NCBI RefSeq assembly: GCF_011082085.1
Contig: NZ_CP041063.1
Span: 1,612,001 to 1,676,000, forward strand
Source: Bacillus sp. Cs-700
Lineage (GTDB): Bacteria > Bacillota > Bacilli > Bacillales > Guptibacillaceae
Direction of reading: 5' to 3'
Length of the DNA stretch: 64,000 nt
Position numbers and translations under genes: made by a program. The notes under the pieces were generated by a model. It made no database searches. It was not told where the DNA came from and saw only the letters and a program-made list of their open reading frames with translations. Each line of letters begins with the position of its first letter. Position 1 is the stretch's first letter. This document shows, piece after piece, positions 44,536-53,217 of this stretch.

Positions 44536-45453
44536 TCACCCTTTAATACTTCCAATTAAAGCTCCCTTCACAAAGTATTTTTGGATGAAAGGATAGAGTA
44601 CGAGCAGCGGGATTGCTGCAACAATAATGACACCATATTTGATTAAATCAGCAATTCTTTGCTGAGCAGCAAACGATTCTACATCACCAACCATACTGGC
44701 AGAAGCTTCATTCTGAATCAGAATTGATCTTAAGATGAGCTGTAACGGATATTTGTCTTCATTATTTAAATAAATTAAAGCATCAAAGAACGAGTTCCAA
44801 TGTGTAACGGCATAAAACAATACCATGACAGCAATGATTGGTTTCGATAGTGGTAAAACGATTTTCAAGAAGAATTTCGTATTGGAGCACCCATCCATTT
44901 TCGCTGATTCTAACAGCTCATCTGGGATCGTCGATTGAAAGAATGTTCGTGCCACAATCAGATTCCAAACCGCTACCGCCTTTGGAATTATGAGGGCCCA
45001 CATCGTATCGACCATGCCAAGGTTTTTAACGACTAAATAAGTAGGAATTAATCCCCCTGAGAAAAACATGGTAAAGACAAAGAGAATCATGAAGAAATTT
45101 CTACCGACTAAATCTTTTCTTGAGAGCGCATAAGCTGCCATGAGCGTTAACGTAACATTCACTAATGTTCCAACGACGGTGTACAACACCGTGTTTTTAT
45201 AACCTGTCCAAATCCGATTATCCTGGAAAATCCGTTCATATCCTTCAAACGTAATTCCCTGTGGCCAAAACCAGACGTCACCGTTATAGACGCTATCCGG
45301 GTTACTAATTGAAGCGATGATAATAAAATAGAGTGGGTACAACACAACGAGTGAAAGTGTCGTAAGAAAGAGAAGATTGATGAGATCAAATATCTTATCC
45401 TCTTTCGATTTTCTCGACCATAACTTTGATCGATTCATTACAAATTGAGTCAT
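44536..45453 (-). CDS. Sugar ABC transporter permease, YtcP/LplC type
   Basis: This 305-residue inner-membrane permease of the carbohydrate uptake-1 family has six predicted helices. The EAA loop DELLESAKMDGCSNTKFFLKIVLPL contacts the ATPase. It lies 13 bases after the LplB-type gene. As usual in this group no ATPase gene is present, and a shared MsmX-type ATPase elsewhere is expected. Confidence 0.93.
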   Translation of the reverse strand: MTQFVMNRSKLWSRKSKEDKIFDLINLLFLTTLSLVVLYPLYFIIIASISNPDSVYNGDVWFWPQGITFEGYERIFQDNRIWTGYKNTVLYTVVGTLVNVTLTLMAAYALSRKDLVGRNFFMILFVFTMFFSGGLIPTYLVVKNLGMVDTMWALIIPKAVAVWNLIVARTFFQSTIPDELLESAKMDGCSNTKFFLKIVLPLSKPIIAVMVLFYAVTHWNSFFDALIYLNNEDKYPLQLILRSILIQNEASASMVGDVESFAAQQRIADLIKYGVIIVAAIPLLVLYPFIQKYFVKGALIGSIKG

Positions 45454-45466
45454 TCCATACTCCCCC

Positions 45467-46423
45467 TTACCATAGGCCTGAACCGGATAATTTCTTGGCA
45501 GCCCTATTTACTGCCCATAACAAGATAAAGTTAATGACTGCATTAAACAATCCAACCGCTGCAGCAAAGCTATACTGAGCTCCCTGCAAACCGACTTTAT
45601 ACACATAAGTTGGAATAATTTCACCGGCTGAAACGTTTAACGGCGTTTGCATTAAATACGCTTTCTCAAATCCAATGTTCATGAGATTCCCTACTGAGAG
45701 CACTAATAAAATCATCGCCGTAGGTAAGATCGCTGGAATATCAACATGAAGAATTCGCTGCCACTTATTAGCGCCATCCATAATCGCTGCTTCATGAACT
45801 TCCGGACTAACACCAGCTAATGCAGCAAGATAAATGATCGCTGCCCAACCTGTTTCTTGCCACAATCCTGAAGAAATATAAAGTGGTTTAAACCAACCTG
45901 CCTGTGACATAAAGTGAACTGGTTCGGCGCCAAAGATCATAAGAAAATTGTTAATGAGACCATTCGGTGAGAAAAACACATACACCATACCAACAAGAAC
46001 AACGACTGAAATAAAGTGAGGGGCATAAATGACAGTTTGAACAAATTTCTTGTAACGTTGATTTCGTAATTGATTTAAGAGAAGAGCAACTATGATGGGT
46101 AATGGGAAGCCAAATAGTAACTGCAATACACTGAGCTCGAGGGTGTTCTCCAACAAAGTCCAGAACTGGAATGAATTAAAGAAACGTTCAAAGTGTTCAA
46201 AACCGACCCATGGACTTCCTGAAACCCCCAATGTGGGCATATAATCTTGAAAAGCAATGAGAACGCCATACATCGGAACGTAGTGAAAGACAATGAAGTA
46301 AATTAGCGTAGGAAGTAAAAATAAGTACAGTTCATAGTTATGTAAAACCTTTTTCCAGGAGCTGTTGACCTTTGGGGCACTACGGACATTTCTTCTAGGT
46401 AACGCTCTAAGTTTCGTCTCCAT
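45467..46423 (-). CDS. Sugar ABC transporter permease, LplB/YteP type
   Basis: This 318-residue permease is a partner of the YtcP-type protein. It has six helices after a basic N-terminus and the EAA loop SPEVHEAAIMDGANKWQRILHVDIP. It is the first gene of the operon that ends with the secreted GH32 protein. Its leader of about 145 bases contains three LacI-type operator sequences and a 22-base palindrome. Confidence 0.93.
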   Translation of the reverse strand: METKLRALPRRNVRSAPKVNSSWKKVLHNYELYLFLLPTLIYFIVFHYVPMYGVLIAFQDYMPTLGVSGSPWVGFEHFERFFNSFQFWTLLENTLELSVLQLLFGFPLPIIVALLLNQLRNQRYKKFVQTVIYAPHFISVVVLVGMVYVFFSPNGLINNFLMIFGAEPVHFMSQAGWFKPLYISSGLWQETGWAAIIYLAALAGVSPEVHEAAIMDGANKWQRILHVDIPAILPTAMILLVLSVGNLMNIGFEKAYLMQTPLNVSAGEIIPTYVYKVGLQGAQYSFAAAVGLFNAVINFILLWAVNRAAKKLSGSGLW

Positions 46424-46443
46424 AATCTCTCCTCACCTATAAT

Positions 46444-46466
46444 TAATCGTTTACGTAATCGATTAC
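46444..46466. promoter_or_regulatory. Two abutting LacI-type operators in the transporter operon leader
   Basis: TAATCGTTTACG (46444-46455) overlaps by one base a perfect palindrome GTAATCGATTAC (46455-46466). Both match the sites before the lacI-type operon. Confidence 0.78.
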
Positions 46467-46511
46467 TTTTTGTGATAAAAAAAATGAATTCCCTGTGGAT
46501 GATTCATCGTA

Positions 46512-46533
46512 TCAGTCCATGATCATGAACTGA
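46512..46533. repeat. 22-base imperfect palindrome in the transporter operon leader
   Basis: Ten of eleven positions pair around a CATGATCATG core. It lies between the proximal and distal LacI-type operators. It has no U-run, so it is not a terminator. It may bind a second regulator or form an RNA hairpin. Confidence 0.5.
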
Positions 46534-46543
46534 ATAATTCATT

Positions 46544-46557
46544 TAATCGTTTACGTA
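46544..46557. promoter_or_regulatory. Proximal LacI-type operator of the transporter operon
   Basis: TAATCGTTTACGTA starts about 12 bases after the predicted transcription start, the same placing as the proximal site of the lacI-type operon. Confidence 0.78.
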
Positions 46558-46575
46558 GTTGCTTTGATTGACTTT

Positions 46576-46604
46576 ATTGTAAGCGGTTTCTTATTGCGTG
46601 TCAA
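46576..46604 (-). promoter_or_regulatory. SigA promoter with overlapping cre site, transporter/fructanase operon
   Basis: On the minus strand TTGACA (46604-46599), 17 bases, TACAAT (46581-46576). TGTAAGCGGTTTCT at 46578-46591 matches the cre consensus at 12 of 14 positions and overlaps the -10 element. The remainder of the 359-base gene-free interval up to 46782 shows no other clear element. Confidence 0.88.
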
Positions 46605-46782
46605 CTGGTTTTTAGAAAATTGAAAACAAACGTTTCGCAATTTTGGCCAGAATAAACAACAGGAGTAATTAGGTTTATCACAGTCCAACAATTCTACTCT
46701 AGTATATTTTCTATTTATTAGCTGAACCTATTAGAGATGTACAACAAGAAGACAATTTAAATGGTTTGAAGGGAATGTAATT

Positions 46783-47916
46783 ATGAAAGCTGTTACTTAT
46801 CAAGGAAAACATTCTATAAGTGTAAAAGAAATAGAAGATCCTAAAATTCAGGATGCACAAGATGTAATCATTAAAGTGACATCAACGGCGATCTGTGGGT
46901 CAGATTTGCATCTCTATCAGGGAAACTTCCCACTTCCGGTCGGTTATGTCATTGGGCATGAGCCTATGGGGATCGTTGAGGAAATTGGACCAGATGTAAC
47001 AGCGGTAAAAAAGGGTGACCGCGTTGTCATTCCGTTTACAGTCGCTTGTGGACAGTGTCACTATTGCAATCATCACCTAGAAAGCCAATGCGATAATTCA
47101 AATCCTCATTATGATTCTGGTGGATTATTAGGTTACTCTGAAAAGTTTGGTAACTATCCAGGTGGACAAGCTCAGTACCTAAGAGTCCCATTTGGAAACT
47201 ATACGCCTTTCCTTATTCCGCAAGATTGTGAACTAGAAGACGAGCAGTTACTCTTCTTATCAGACGTTCTTCCAACTGCCTATTGGAGTGTTGAGCATGC
47301 AGGTGTAAAAAAAGGAGACACTGTTATCGTATTAGGGTGCGGCCCCGTTGGGCTGATGGCACAACAATTTGCCTGGCAAAAAGGAGCAGAACGTGTAATC
47401 GCGGTCGATTACCTTACGTACAGGTTAAATCATTCTAAAAAAATGAATCGAACCGAGATCTTTGATTTCACACAATATGATGACATGGGAGAAACATTAA
47501 AGGAGATAACTAAAGGTGGCGCCGATGTTGTTATCGATTGTGTAGGGATGGATGGAAAGAAATCTTCTCTTGAATACGTGGAGCAGAAGTTAAAGTTACA
47601 AGGAGGAACGCTGGGGGCAATCCAAATCGCAACAAAGGCGGTAAGAAAATGCGGAACTGTTCAGATCACCGGTGTATACGGTGGCTTATATAACATGTTT
47701 CCATTAGGTTCCTTTTTTTCTAGGAACGTTACTATCAAAATGGGTCAAGCCCCTGCTAGAGGATATATGCCTGAAATCTACAAACAAATAGTTAAGGGAG
47801 AAATTGATCCTACCGCAATAATTACTCATAAGCTTCCATTAAAAGAGGCTTCACACGGATATAATATCTTTAATAACCGTGAAGAAGATTGTATAAAAGT
47901 TATACTGAAGCCTTAA
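46783..47916 (+). CDS. Zinc-dependent alcohol dehydrogenase (AdhB/formaldehyde dehydrogenase-like MDR)
   Basis: This 377-residue medium-chain dehydrogenase/reductase has catalytic zinc ligands Cys38 and His59-Glu60 (GHEPMG). The structural zinc loop is Cys89, Cys92, Cys95 and Cys103. The NAD motif GCGPVGLMAQ is near 183. It resembles B. subtilis AdhB and glutathione-independent aldehyde/alcohol dehydrogenases acting on small alcohols or aldehydes. AAGGGA precedes the ATG. It stands alone, divergent from the fructan operon and followed by a terminator. The physiological substrate is uncertain. Confidence 0.9.
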   Translation: MKAVTYQGKHSISVKEIEDPKIQDAQDVIIKVTSTAICGSDLHLYQGNFPLPVGYVIGHEPMGIVEEIGPDVTAVKKGDRVVIPFTVACGQCHYCNHHLESQCDNSNPHYDSGGLLGYSEKFGNYPGGQAQYLRVPFGNYTPFLIPQDCELEDEQLLFLSDVLPTAYWSVEHAGVKKGDTVIVLGCGPVGLMAQQFAWQKGAERVIAVDYLTYRLNHSKKMNRTEIFDFTQYDDMGETLKEITKGGADVVIDCVGMDGKKSSLEYVEQKLKLQGGTLGAIQIATKAVRKCGTVQITGVYGGLYNMFPLGSFFSRNVTIKMGQAPARGYMPEIYKQIVKGEIDPTAIITHKLPLKEASHGYNIFNNREEDCIKVILKP

Positions 47917-47972
47917 AAAAATAAAAAACATCTCTATCAAACGTTAGTAGATAGACCTCTATTCATAGCTAG

Positions 47973-48015
47973 AAAAGCCCCATTACTCGTTGCTTTTTCG
48001 AGAAATAGGGCTTTT
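47973..48015. terminator. Terminator between the alcohol dehydrogenase and ctaG genes
   Basis: AAAAGCCC (47973-47980) pairs with GGGCTTTT (48008-48015), and an inner CTCG/CGAG stem lengthens the hairpin. Both strands have a short U-run, so it can serve both convergent genes. Confidence 0.75.
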
Positions 48016-48044
48016 AAACTTAGATACTATAGAGTACTTCTTTA

Positions 48045-48854
48045 CTACCGGGTGACTAGTTCACGAGGTCGGGTGGCTCTAAACCAATGGAAACAAAGAA
48101 TAAAAATAAGCACGATGTCAATCGCATCTCCCCCATAATACATTAGCATCGCACCGCTTTTTGCCTGTCCTATCGGAACACCTATAGGTGGATGAGCATA
48201 AATATACTTTGAAAGTACCCCATGACCGCCTAAAGCAACCACGAGCACAATCGAACGATACAAAAACGAAAGCCGATGAGATCTTGGATCAATATAAATA
48301 ATTGAAACGGTAAAAAGATAACCTGCAATAAATACATGAAGATGGACGATAAGATAAAGCAGTATGTTTTCATGCATCAGAGAATAGAGACTAGTCGTAT
48401 ACAATAACCAGAGTCCACCTATATTGAGAATAGACGAAATGATAGGATTTGTAAGAAATCGTGACGGCCAGCTCTGTAAGACCTTAGAAACTTTTCTTGC
48501 CATAGGAATTCTTAACGTTCGAAGGATGAGGGTAACCGGAGCAGCAAGCGCCATAAGCAACGGCGCTAACATCCCTAATAACAAATGGCCTACCATATGA
48601 GCGGTGAAGTTCACATGAGCAAAGTTAGCCAGTGGGCCCGCAACCGAAAAGATAGCCAACATCACGCCTAAAGTCCAACACACCGTTCGATACTTCGGCC
48701 ATGGTTTGTACCACCGGTTGGAACGAACAACAGCCATTATATACAGAAAGAAAACGATCGCAAAGAGTAAAGCTAACACAAGCTGAGACAAGATTCCCAT
48801 TACTTCTAAATGTCCACCTCCACCGACGTGGGTAATAAGATAATGAGGGTTCAT
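48045..48854 (-). CDS. ctaG: CtaG-type cytochrome c oxidase assembly factor
   Basis: This 269-residue membrane protein with about seven helices belongs to the caa3_CtaG family. Conserved histidines lie in VNFTAHMVGHLLLGMLAPLLM and in LIVHLHVFIAGYLF, consistent with copper delivery to oxidase subunit I. It is directly preceded by a DUF2243 gene (TAG followed by ATG without a gap), a frequent pair in halotolerant and alkaliphilic bacilli. No oxidase structural genes lie nearby. Confidence 0.9.
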   Translation of the reverse strand: MNPHYLITHVGGGGHLEVMGILSQLVLALLFAIVFFLYIMAVVRSNRWYKPWPKYRTVCWTLGVMLAIFSVAGPLANFAHVNFTAHMVGHLLLGMLAPLLMALAAPVTLILRTLRIPMARKVSKVLQSWPSRFLTNPIISSILNIGGLWLLYTTSLYSLMHENILLYLIVHLHVFIAGYLFTVSIIYIDPRSHRLSFLYRSIVLVVALGGHGVLSKYIYAHPPIGVPIGQAKSGAMLMYYGGDAIDIVLIFILCFHWFRATRPRELVTR

Positions 48855-49331
48855 CTAAGATACCGTTTCTTTCGAGGTAACTTTCAATAAAAAGAAACCA
48901 GCTAGGATCATGAAAACAGCTGAAGCGTTCCACACAAGATCATAGATCAATATATTCTCCACATACCGGATTTGATGAAGTTGCATCCATTTGTGTTGAA
49001 TGGTCCCATCATACAACTGAAAGCCACCTGCCCCTAATAATACACCACCCCACCATCTCTTTAGAAAGAATGCGTTCCTCCTTTTAAGATCGGCTAATAG
49101 AAACAGTCCGCCAATGGTGGCAAACCAACTGAAGGCGTGAAAAAGACCATCAGAGATCAGACCTATATCCGTAGTAGACTTGTCATAAAAATGATGCCAA
49201 CGCAGCAATTGATGAAAAATCACCTCATCTAAAAATGCAGCAAGACCAATTCCAAATAGGATTCCCGAAAAGAGATTACGGTTCTTACTAATTGATTTAC
49301 GATTTGATAAATTGGATTTAGATGTCATCAT
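48855..49331 (-). CDS. DUF2243 membrane protein
   Basis: This 158-residue protein has four predicted membrane helices and the family pattern GIGLAAFLDEVIFHQLLRWHH, with several membrane-edge histidines. DUF2243 genes are often joined to ctaG, as here, where the stop abuts the ctaG start. Function is unknown; a part in heme-copper oxidase assembly is inferred from the pairing. Confidence 0.85.
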   Translation of the reverse strand: MMTSKSNLSNRKSISKNRNLFSGILFGIGLAAFLDEVIFHQLLRWHHFYDKSTTDIGLISDGLFHAFSWFATIGGLFLLADLKRRNAFFLKRWWGGVLLGAGGFQLYDGTIQHKWMQLHQIRYVENILIYDLVWNASAVFMILAGFFLLKVTSKETVS

Positions 49332-49485
49332 TAGTTTATTCTCCTTAGTATGTCATCATTTAACTCACTAATTTTTACCACGTACAAGAACTTAGTAAAC
49401 AAAATGATTACTCATACAAATAAGAAAAAAAGGAAACATCACAAAATCCAACTCATGAGCCGCTTTTTTAAATTTATAGAATTTC

Positions 49486-49517
49486 AAAAGGGCTGCCCCC
49501 ATTAATCAGGAGCAGCC
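49486..49517 (-). terminator. Terminator of the alpha/beta hydrolase gene
   Basis: GGCTGC (49491-49496) pairs with GCAGCC (49512-49517), with an inner CCC/GGA stretch, and is followed on the minus strand by CTTTTGAAA. Confidence 0.75.
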
Positions 49518-49524
49518 TGCTTCA

Positions 49525-50406
49525 TCAGTTCTTTTTTTCTAAAAAGTTACGCATATACTGGTTAACCACGTGCGGTTTCTCATGATGCGGAGCATGACTT
49601 ACCCCTTCCATTCGGTGAATCGTAAGGTCACGAACGTACTCTTCTAACCCATCCAGGTTGCTGTTTTCAAAAGCTGGATCCGCATCTCCCCAGATGATTA
49701 GTGTTGGCGATTCAAACATTTGATACGGAAGTTCCAGTGGTTTTTGTACGTGTTCTTCGAACGGATAGAAAGATATAGCCCGGTAATAGTTAAGCATAGA
49801 CTTCATCGCATTCGGTTGCATCCACGCTTCTATGTACTTCTCTTCATCTTCTTCAGTTAAATACCCTTTTTTCTTTCCAGGAATCGTCATCATGTTTCTT
49901 AATCGTTCTGCGTTATTCTCAAGCAGTGCTTCATGAGAATCTGGTCGCTGGAAGTATCCCATATAACGACTCGCTTCTCGCTGTCCTTGATTCTCTTCTA
50001 GCTCCCGTCTAAATGTATACGGATGAGGCGCATCAAACATAATCAACTTCTTCACATATTCAGGTGCGGTGTAAGCTAACGTCCACGCGACCGCTCCGCC
50101 CCAGTCATGGGCGACTAAAACACAATCTTTTTCTCCAAAAGCTTCAATTAGCTGCTTGACATCTTCCACGAGAATGGACATATCATAGGAAGAAATCCCT
50201 TCAGGCTTGTCAGAAACGTTGTATCCTCTCATATCTACAGCAACAACTCGATAATCCTTTGAAAACTCTTTCATCTGATGATGCCAGTTGTACCAGAAAT
50301 AAGGGAAACCATGGAGAAATAGCATCAGTTCCCCTTCTCCCTCTGAAACATAATGGAGGTTCACATCATTCACTTTTACAAAGCCTTCGTTCATCATTTC
50401 ATCCAC
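49525..50406 (-). CDS. Alpha/beta hydrolase of the epoxide hydrolase/haloalkane dehalogenase type
   Basis: This 293-residue enzyme has the oxyanion motif HGFPYFWYNW and nucleophile Asp in VAHDWGGAVAW (an Asp, as in epoxide hydrolases and dehalogenases, not Ser). A cap domain lies at about 135-210, the acid region is IIWGDADPAFE, and the catalytic His is in GVSHAPHHEKP. The Asp nucleophile supports epoxide or halide chemistry over esterase activity. It is monocistronic. Confidence 0.87.
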   Translation of the reverse strand: MDEMMNEGFVKVNDVNLHYVSEGEGELMLFLHGFPYFWYNWHHQMKEFSKDYRVVAVDMRGYNVSDKPEGISSYDMSILVEDVKQLIEAFGEKDCVLVAHDWGGAVAWTLAYTAPEYVKKLIMFDAPHPYTFRRELEENQGQREASRYMGYFQRPDSHEALLENNAERLRNMMTIPGKKKGYLTEEDEEKYIEAWMQPNAMKSMLNYYRAISFYPFEEHVQKPLELPYQMFESPTLIIWGDADPAFENSNLDGLEEYVRDLTIHRMEGVSHAPHHEKPHVVNQYMRNFLEKKN

Positions 50407-50689
50407 CCTTTCTTTTATAGACTGTTAACATCGAGACACTTTACTCCTCTTCTATTTCTTCTGCAATGAAGAGCTCTCGTTTTCTGTATAAATAGGAAAT
50501 ATAACCTAATAGTTGATGGAATAAAAATGTGATGAAATTCCTACTAAACAGTGGAAGTACAAATTAGAAAGATCGCCCGTTCTCTTTCCTTGACGCTACA
50601 TTTCTTACTATCTATTCTATTTTCAAGCCCCTCTAAAGCTTTAAGTTGAGCTATAATAATCAACAAAGAATATGAAGGAGGCGATGATT

Positions 50690-52075
50690 ATGTTTTGTCC
50701 GAAATGCGGGACGAAAAACATAGAAAATGCTCGGTTTTGCAGCCAGTGTGGTCACTCATATACGAGGTATCAGCGGAGAAATCGATGGTGGTTGACCGGT
50801 ATTATCCTTACCTTTTTATTAATGAGCGGTGTCTTTATTTACGTTTTCGTTCTTGATAAAGAACGAGTAAATGAAACAACAGTAGAAGAGACGATCCAAC
50901 CGCCAGTGGAAAAAATCTCTGACTCTGCGAAACTAGAGGAAGAAGCAATAGATGAAAAAGAAGCGAATGCAAGCACATCTCAAAATGTTACTAAGGAAAA
51001 AAGCACGACAGAACAGAAAGTCCCTTCCCCTCAAACCTCCACAGAAAAAGATAAGAAAGAAATCATACGTGAAGCACAAACAAAAGTGTATACCATTTTA
51101 ACCGATGATAGTCTTGGATCTGGATTCTTATTTCAGGATAATGGGGCAATTGTGACGAATGCCCATGTGGTAGCAGGTTATATTGATGTCATCTTGCGCG
51201 ACCAGGATGGTCGAGAAATGAATGGCAAGGTGATCGGCATCTCAAATCAGTATGATGTCGCTCTCATTGAAGTCCAGAATCTAAAAGGGACTTCTCCTTT
51301 GGAGATGGAAATGAAAGAATCTGAAGTTGGAACCGAAGTGATCGCACTTGGAAGCCCTAGAGGATTAGAAAATACAGCATCGATCGGATATCTAACCGGT
51401 CTAGACCGTTCATTTGAATCCGAATTTCAATACGAAAACGTCTATCAAATCGATGCTCAAGTTTCCCCAGGAAGCAGCGGCGGACCATTGTTAGATGGAA
51501 AGACAGGAAAAGTGATCGGCATTAACTCCGCCCTGTTAACGAGCGATGAATCGATTGCCTTCTCCATCCCAATGTACACAATGACGGAATTATTAACGAA
51601 CTGGTCGCAGTCTCCAATGGATGAAAATGAAGTCGCCAGTACCTTTAACTTCTACAATGAGACTTCAGCGTATGATGAATATGCAGAAGAGGAAACAGAA
51701 ACTTATGATATCCCATATGATGAAGCAGGTCTTGCTAACTTTATTATTAATTTCAGAGGAAACTATGAAACGGCATTGCGAAACGAAGACTTTGGTTATA
51801 TTGAAGACCAGCTTCTGTATGACAGTCAGGCCTATTATGAAATGGCTAACTACCTAGACGAGATAAGCGGTCAGGGCATGGTCTTTCAATTCACGTTAAA
51901 TGATGTAACCAATATTGACATGCAGACCGATCAAGCGATTGTTAGCACCTATGAGGTTTTTGATTTCATGAATGCGGCTGGGGAATGGAGCGTGTATGAG
52001 CGAACCAAAGACTATTATGTTATGACTGATGAATATGGGGATTATAAGATTAAGCATATTGAGATTTATCAGTAG
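50690..52075 (+). CDS. Membrane-anchored trypsin-like serine protease with N-terminal zinc ribbon and TcaA-like C-terminal domain
   Basis: This protein has 461 residues from the ATG at 50690 (GGAGG eight bases upstream; two earlier in-frame ATGs are badly spaced). A zinc ribbon (Cys3, Cys6, Cys17, Cys20) lies on the cytoplasmic side, followed by one membrane helix (about 33-56) and a charged linker. A DegP/S1C-like protease domain has His159 in TNAHVVAGY, Asp189 in YDVALIEV and Ser263 in GSSGGPLL. The C-terminal 120 residues resemble the NTF2-like domain of TcaA/YvlB-type envelope proteins. No PDZ domain is present. It may sense or process envelope proteins under stress. It is monocistronic. 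Confidence 0.85.
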   Translation: MFCPKCGTKNIENARFCSQCGHSYTRYQRRNRWWLTGIILTFLLMSGVFIYVFVLDKERVNETTVEETIQPPVEKISDSAKLEEEAIDEKEANASTSQNVTKEKSTTEQKVPSPQTSTEKDKKEIIREAQTKVYTILTDDSLGSGFLFQDNGAIVTNAHVVAGYIDVILRDQDGREMNGKVIGISNQYDVALIEVQNLKGTSPLEMEMKESEVGTEVIALGSPRGLENTASIGYLTGLDRSFESEFQYENVYQIDAQVSPGSSGGPLLDGKTGKVIGINSALLTSDESIAFSIPMYTMTELLTNWSQSPMDENEVASTFNFYNETSAYDEYAEEETETYDIPYDEAGLANFIINFRGNYETALRNEDFGYIEDQLLYDSQAYYEMANYLDEISGQGMVFQFTLNDVTNIDMQTDQAIVSTYEVFDFMNAAGEWSVYERTKDYYVMTDEYGDYKIKHIEIYQ

Positions 52076-52102
52076 CTATTGAAAATCTTACTGAGGAACG
52101 AA

Positions 52103-52134
52103 AAAACCGGTCTAATCCAAAGGGGACCGGTTTT
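52103..52134. terminator. Bidirectional terminator between the protease and tetR-type genes
   Basis: A perfect ten-base stem AAAACCGGTC (52103-52112) with GACCGGTTTT (52125-52134) is flanked by A- and T-runs. Confidence 0.9.
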
Positions 52135-52165
52135 CTATTTTATACTAAATCCGTCCGCCTACTTA

Positions 52166-52750
52166 TCACCCTTGAATCCCTCTCCAGAAAATACGCCAAG
52201 CATTTTGGAGACGCTCTTCATGCTCTACTTCAGAATAATAAAAGAGCTGTTCAAATGTGCCATCTAGTAGACAAATATATGCATCGATTACCACATCAGA
52301 ATCGCCTTGAATATCTCCTCTTCTTATCCCCTCATTCACTACACCTAATAATACGTTGGTTAACGCTTCTTCTGATTGAATAAACTGTTCGTTAAATGTT
52401 TCTTTCAGTACTAACGGGGGAAAAAGCATGAACCTCTTAAAGAGAAGGCCAAGATCTTCATTTTCAAGATAGGTTGTATGGTCTTTCAATAAGCGATATA
52501 ACTGTCTTTCCGTCGACAGTTCACGATACTGTTGAACTTGCATTTCTAGAAAATCGCGATAATCTCGATTTACTTTTTGAAGAATCGCGAAGAAAAGATC
52601 TTCTTTACTTGCAAAATGAGCATATAATGAGGGTTTTTTTATGCCAACACATTCCGCAATTTTACTTAATGATGTACCTTCGAAACCTTTTCTCGCAAAT
52701 AACGGGAGAGCTGCTCGTTCGATCCGTTCACTCATCGGTAGCTTGGACAT
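52166..52750 (-). CDS. TetR/AcrR family transcriptional regulator
   Basis: This 194-residue repressor has an N-terminal helix-turn-helix (GFEGTSLSKIAECVGIKKPSL, then YAHFASKEDLF) and a helical ligand domain. I chose the ATG at 52750 with AGGAG eight bases upstream over an ATG at 52768. A perfect 26-base palindrome covers its own predicted promoter, which suggests autorepression. No efflux gene adjoins it. Its leader also carries one copy of the motif found at the choline genes. It does not resemble BetI closely by eye. Confidence 0.88.
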   Translation of the reverse strand: MSKLPMSERIERAALPLFARKGFEGTSLSKIAECVGIKKPSLYAHFASKEDLFFAILQKVNRDYRDFLEMQVQQYRELSTERQLYRLLKDHTTYLENEDLGLLFKRFMLFPPLVLKETFNEQFIQSEEALTNVLLGVVNEGIRRGDIQGDSDVVIDAYICLLDGTFEQLFYYSEVEHEERLQNAWRIFWRGIQG

Positions 52751-52890
52751 CCTGGTCACTCCTAACATAATTCAGGCTTATAAGTTCCCCTACTCCATTA
52801 CAAATTCCCCATGTAGAATCTTTTTATTTCCATTATCCACTAATCTTAAAAGCCACGAAAATATAATTTTCACTACTAATAATTTATTTT

Positions 52891-52907
52891 GTTAAATATT
52901 TTTTTAA
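52891..52907 (-). promoter_or_regulatory. Weak copy of the choline-gene motif in the tetR-type leader
   Basis: TTAAAAAAATATTTAAC on the minus strand differs at one position from the copy before the symporter gene. It lies just after the predicted transcription start of the tetR-type gene. Local AT-richness makes a chance match possible. Confidence 0.4.
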
Positions 52908-52917
52908 CGTTTCCAAC

Positions 52918-52954
52918 AATCTTAAATGCTATCATTTAAGATTAGATCTGTCAA
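52918..52954 (-). promoter_or_regulatory. tetR-type promoter with overlapping palindromic operator
   Basis: On the minus strand TTGACA (52954-52949), 17 bases, TAGCAT (52931-52926). AATCTTAAATG (52918-52928) and CATTTAAGATT (52933-52943) form a perfect 11-base inverted repeat with four-base spacer covering the spacer and -10, as expected for TetR autorepression. Confidence 0.7.
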
Positions 52955-53126
52955 AAAGGTTCCAAACTACCTTCTCTCATTTACAATTATAGGGAGAGGT
53001 ATATCAAATTAAATATTTCAAAACAGCCTGTTTTTACGGTAATTACATCGATATACTTCTTCTACTTATGAATGTTTCTAATAGACAAAAATAAGAACGA
53101 TCTCTTTTCAATCAATCCAGGCGTAT

Positions 53127-53154
53127 TTGACAAGGAAATCTAATCATGTAATAT
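53127..53154 (+). promoter_or_regulatory. SigA promoter of the choline symporter gene
   Basis: TTGACA (53127-53132), 16 bases, TAATAT (53149-53154), about 275 bases before the start codon, giving a long leader. Confidence 0.65.
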
Positions 53155-53169
53155 TTATTATTAAATACG

Positions 53170-53186
53170 TTAAGAAAATATTTAAC
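53170..53186 (+). promoter_or_regulatory. Candidate GbsR operator at the symporter gene
   Basis: TTAAGAAAATATTTAAC lies about 10-26 bases after the predicted transcription start. It shares the frame TTAAGAA-N3-ATTTAAC with the copy before gbsA. Confidence 0.65.
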
Positions 53187-53217
53187 ACAATTAATTTTCG
53201 TGAAAGGGGTACAAGAA

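Noticed and set aside
52166-52750. BetI, the choline-sensing TetR repressor of proteobacteria
   Set aside because: Position near choline genes invited this, but the sequence outside the helix-turn-helix does not resemble BetI as I recall it.
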